Source: Acidobacteriota bacterium | GTDB taxonomy: Bacteria; Acidobacteriota; Terriglobia; Acidiferrales; UBA7541 | Assembly: GCA_013289955.1 (NCBI GenBank) | Contig: JABCYZ010000022.1 | Coordinates: 1 to 64,000, forward strand | Length of the DNA: 64,000 nt | Reading direction: 5' to 3' | In this document: piece by piece, positions 61,670-64,000 of the stretch | How the letters are laid out: each line of letters starts with the position of its first letter | How positions within the stretch are numbered: position 1 is the stretch's first letter | Translations under genes and position numbers: made by a program | The notes under the pieces: generated by a model | Seen by the model: only the letters and a program-made list of their open reading frames with translations | Database searches by the model: none | What the model was told of the DNA's origin: nothing

Positions 61670-63927
61670 TCTCGGCCTCCGGCCTCTCGCACGGGCTCGG
61701 CGGAGCTTTCAGGCAGCGCAGCGAAAATATCTTCCGGAAGCAGCGGGATCGAATGGAAGGAGACGTGCAGCGCGTCTTCGACGGCGTTGATAATCGCCGG
61801 AGCCGGGCCGTCCATCGGGAGTTCGCCGATTCCCTTTGCGCCGTACGCACCGTGAACGTTGCCCAGTTCCTCGAAATAGACTCGAATGGGAGGAAGATCG
61901 GCCGAAGTGGGCATGATGTAGTTGGTCATCTGGCCGTTTTGCATGCGGCCCTCTTCCCAGACGACTTTTTCGTATAAGGCAAAGCCGATGCCTTGGGCGA
62001 CGCCGCCGACGATTTGTCCTTTGGCAAGAACAGGGTGCAGGACTTTTCCTACTTCCTGGAGGGCCACGAAATCGTCTACCGTGACGCTGTAGGTGGCCAG
62101 GTCCACGGTGACTTCGGCGACGTAAACGGCCCAGGCAAAGGCGGCGTACGCCGAGCCGCGGTATTTTTCCTCATCCCACACAATGTCTTCGGGCTGCTCG
62201 TACTCGGCCAGGCTGCGGATTTTGCCGTGCTTTCGGGTGTAGGCCCGGCAGGCGGCGCGGAATTCTTCGGGCGAGTAGGAGTCAGAGAGCAGGCCACTTG
62301 CGGTCAGTGTTTTCAGGACTCCCAGGGCCGCTGATTGCACGAGTTTTCCAACGACCATGACCGTGCGGGAGGCGACCGTGGGGCCGCTGTTGGGGACTTC
62401 GTCGGTGTCGGGCTGGGCAATGCTGACGTCTTCATAAGCGATACCGAGGGCTTCGGCAACAATTTGGCACAACACGGTATTGGTTCCCTGGCCGAATTCC
62501 GTGCTGGAGACGAGGATGCGCAGGCTGCCGTTGGCGCTGGCTTCGACGCCGACTACAGAGCCGAGAAAACGCTCGCCGGAGCCCGTGAATCCGGCGCCGT
62601 GGAGGAAAGAGGCGATGCCGACGCCCTTTTTGCGCGAGGCTTGATCGTTTCGCCGCGCGAAGTTTTCTTTTTTTGCGTGATAGTCCGAGAGTTCGAGGGC
62701 GCGGCTGAGAAGTTTATCGAGATCAATCTCTTCGTTTATGGTCTGGCCGGTTGTGGTGGTCTGGCCTGGTTTGAGGAAATTTCGGCGGCGGATTTCGACG
62801 GGAGAAAGACCAACGGCCTGGGCGATGCGGTCCATGTGGCGTTCGAGCGCGAAGAGCGACTGGGGCGCGCCGAATCCGCGGAACGCGCCGTGCGGCGGGG
62901 CGTTGGTGGCGACGGCTTTGGCGCGAATGCGGACACTCGGCCAGTAGTACGGGCCGCCCGAGTGAATGGCGCCGCGAGAGAGAACGACCGGGGAGAGGGT
63001 TTTGTAGGCGCCGCCGTCGATGGTGAAATCGATCTCTCCACCGAGAATTCGGCCGTCTTTGCTGACTGCGGTGCGGAGCCGGGTGCGGGAGGGATGACGC
63101 TTGGTGGTGGCGGCCATGTCTTCCAAGCGATCGTAAATAATCTTCACCGGTTTGCCGGCCTTCCTGGCGAGTAGCGCGGCGTGGGCGGCGATCATCGACG
63201 GATATTCTTCCTTGCCGCCAAAAGCGCCGCCGGTTTCCATTTGTACGACGCGGACCCGGTCGGCGGCGAAAGCGAAGAGCTTCATGAGGGCTTTGTGGAT
63301 GTAGTAGGGACACTGAAGCGAGCCCCAGACGGTGATGCCCTGCTCGGGGTCGAAGGCAGCGATCATTCCGTTATTTTCGATGTAGAGCTGCTCTTGCGCT
63401 CCCGTGGTGTATTCCGCTTCGACGATATGGTCTGCGTTTTGCCAGACGCAGTCGACATCGCCTTTTTCGATCAGATAACTCTTGAACGTGTTGTCGGCGC
63501 CCCAGATGATCTGTTCGAGCGACTCGCTTTCTTCGAGGGAGAAAATCGCGGGCAGAGGATCGTATTCGACGGAGACCGCGGCGACGGCTTTTGGGAGAAG
63601 ATGGCGGTCCGGATGAGCGAGCAGGAGAAGCGGCTCCTCGGGGTGATTCACGATGCCGTCGGCGAGGCAGGGTTGGTCATCTTCGATGAGCGCGATGCAA
63701 TTTTTACCAGGGATGTCTTTGGCGGAGACGATTACGAATTCGTTCCAGCGGATGCCGGGGCCGAAGGAGATCTGTTTGATTTTCGCGCGGGGAATGCGGC
63801 TGCGGACGGTGGCGCCATAGAGCATGCCGGGTAAAACCATGTCGTCCACGTAACGAGCCTGGCCGGTGACTTTGCCGCGGCCTTCCATGCGGGGGACCGA
63901 GGTGCCGACGATGGGTGCGTTTTTCAT
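61666..63927 (-). CDS. Xanthine dehydrogenase molybdopterin-binding subunit
   Basis: A 753-residue Mo-hydroxylase large subunit. It opens with VGTSVPRMEGRGKVTGQARYVDD and contains METGGAFGGKEE, APPHGAFRGFGAPQSLFALE (the Arg-bearing substrate loop) and the catalytic-glutamate motif GAYGAKGIGELP near the C-terminus. It oxidises hypoxanthine and xanthine to urate; homologous subunits act on nicotinate, CO or aldehydes, so the purine assignment rests largely on the uricase pathway encoded in the same operon. The ATG at 63927 is preferred; a GTG at 63948 would add seven residues. It is the first gene visible in the operon. No XdhC-type cofactor-insertion gene is in the window. Confidence 0.88.
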   Translation of the reverse strand: MKNAPIVGTSVPRMEGRGKVTGQARYVDDMVLPGMLYGATVRSRIPRAKIKQISFGPGIRWNEFVIVSAKDIPGKNCIALIEDDQPCLADGIVNHPEEPLLLLAHPDRHLLPKAVAAVSVEYDPLPAIFSLEESESLEQIIWGADNTFKSYLIEKGDVDCVWQNADHIVEAEYTTGAQEQLYIENNGMIAAFDPEQGITVWGSLQCPYYIHKALMKLFAFAADRVRVVQMETGGAFGGKEEYPSMIAAHAALLARKAGKPVKIIYDRLEDMAATTKRHPSRTRLRTAVSKDGRILGGEIDFTIDGGAYKTLSPVVLSRGAIHSGGPYYWPSVRIRAKAVATNAPPHGAFRGFGAPQSLFALERHMDRIAQAVGLSPVEIRRRNFLKPGQTTTTGQTINEEIDLDKLLSRALELSDYHAKKENFARRNDQASRKKGVGIASFLHGAGFTGSGERFLGSVVGVEASANGSLRILVSSTEFGQGTNTVLCQIVAEALGIAYEDVSIAQPDTDEVPNSGPTVASRTVMVVGKLVQSAALGVLKTLTASGLLSDSYSPEEFRAACRAYTRKHGKIRSLAEYEQPEDIVWDEEKYRGSAYAAFAWAVYVAEVTVDLATYSVTVDDFVALQEVGKVLHPVLAKGQIVGGVAQGIGFALYEKVVWEEGRMQNGQMTNYIMPTSADLPPIRVYFEELGNVHGAYGAKGIGELPMDGPAPAIINAVEDALHVSFHSIPLLPEDIFAALPESSAEPVREAGGRE

Positions 63928-63971
63928 CCGGATCGCGGCTTTCGCCACGGGTTTCTTGCTTCTATTAGTGT

Positions 63972-64000
63972 ATGACAGACAAATCGAAACGCGGCGTTCC
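63972..64000 (+). CDS. Possible divergent gene, cut by the window end
   Basis: An ATG at 63972 opens a frame reading MTDKSKRGV to the end of the window. It lies 44 bp from the xanthine dehydrogenase start in divergent orientation, which would suit a regulator or an additional pathway gene. Only nine or ten codons are visible, so nothing can be said about its product. Confidence 0.25.

Noticed and set aside
1-64000. CRISPR arrays, tRNA or rRNA genes, prophage or intact insertion sequences
   Set aside because: No regularly spaced repeats, cloverleaf-like sequences, rRNA stretches, transposase or phage structural genes were seen on reading the window.

Overview
The window looks like a chromosomal segment of a GC-rich Gram-negative bacterium, most probably a member of the Acidobacteriota. 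The grounds are two very large Oar-type TonB-dependent receptors with an N-terminal carboxypeptidase-regulatory-like domain (28197-31715 and 44397-48365), a planctomycete-type DUF1549/DUF1553 - DUF1501 operon (849-8200), a GH106-type rhamnosidase, many Tat signals and lipoboxes, and densely overlapping genes. This is inference from gene content; there is no rRNA or other phylogenetic marker in the window. I saw no tRNA, rRNA, CRISPR array or intact insertion sequence.

Layout. 1-0.65 kb: a nested inverted repeat and a lone VOC-family gene. 0.85-8.2 kb (minus): four translationally coupled genes for exported proteins (DUF1549/DUF1553 cytochrome-LamG protein, DUF1501 protein, NHL propeller, DUF2231-cytochrome-LRR membrane protein). 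8.2-15.4 kb: a decayed accessory zone with an orphan VapB-like antitoxin, a helix-turn-helix gene with a perfect operator palindrome followed by a truncated nucleotidyltransferase, a GH106 enzyme, a conserved protein of unknown function, an XRE fragment and a deleted TetR pseudogene. 15.4-26.4 kb: metallo-beta-lactamase-fold protein, exported LolA-like protein, alpha/beta hydrolase, protoporphyrinogen oxidase, a fused acyl-ligase/carrier/acyltransferase, a DedA-like protein, a radical SAM protein and an exported CarboxypepD_reg protein. 26.5-31.8 kb: a MocR regulator divergent from a TonB-dependent receptor. 31.9-32.7 kb: a nickel/cobalt-type transporter. 33.2-39.1 kb: a complete RND efflux operon (adaptor, pump, outer-membrane factor). 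39.2-42.5 kb: an L-fucose-type oxidative pathway fragment (lactonase, dehydrogenase, FucP permease). 42.7-48.4 kb: an amino-acid permease and the second TonB receptor. 48.7-53.1 kb (minus): a stress or envelope block (basic protein, YtxH, YflT-like, BON, DUF892, AI-2E family protein with a B12-fold tail). 53.1-54.2 kb: no supportable gene.

54.2-63.9 kb holds the most coherent system: a purine-to-glyoxylate cluster. Eight minus-strand genes overlap or lie within 6 bp of each other and read, in transcription order, xanthine dehydrogenase Mo subunit, [2Fe-2S] subunit, FAD subunit fused to OHCU decarboxylase, HIU hydrolase, uricase, allantoate amidohydrolase, ureidoglycine aminohydrolase and ureidoglycolate amidohydrolase. 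Together they cover (hypo)xanthine -> urate -> HIU -> OHCU -> S-allantoin, then allantoate -> ureidoglycine -> ureidoglycolate -> glyoxylate. Only allantoinase is absent from the window. An adenosine deaminase-family gene converges on the cluster. The two most unusual architectures are the FAD-subunit/OHCU-decarboxylase fusion (59781-61175) and the AI-2E transporter carrying a cobalamin-domain-like tail that lacks the B12-ligating histidine (51247-53106).
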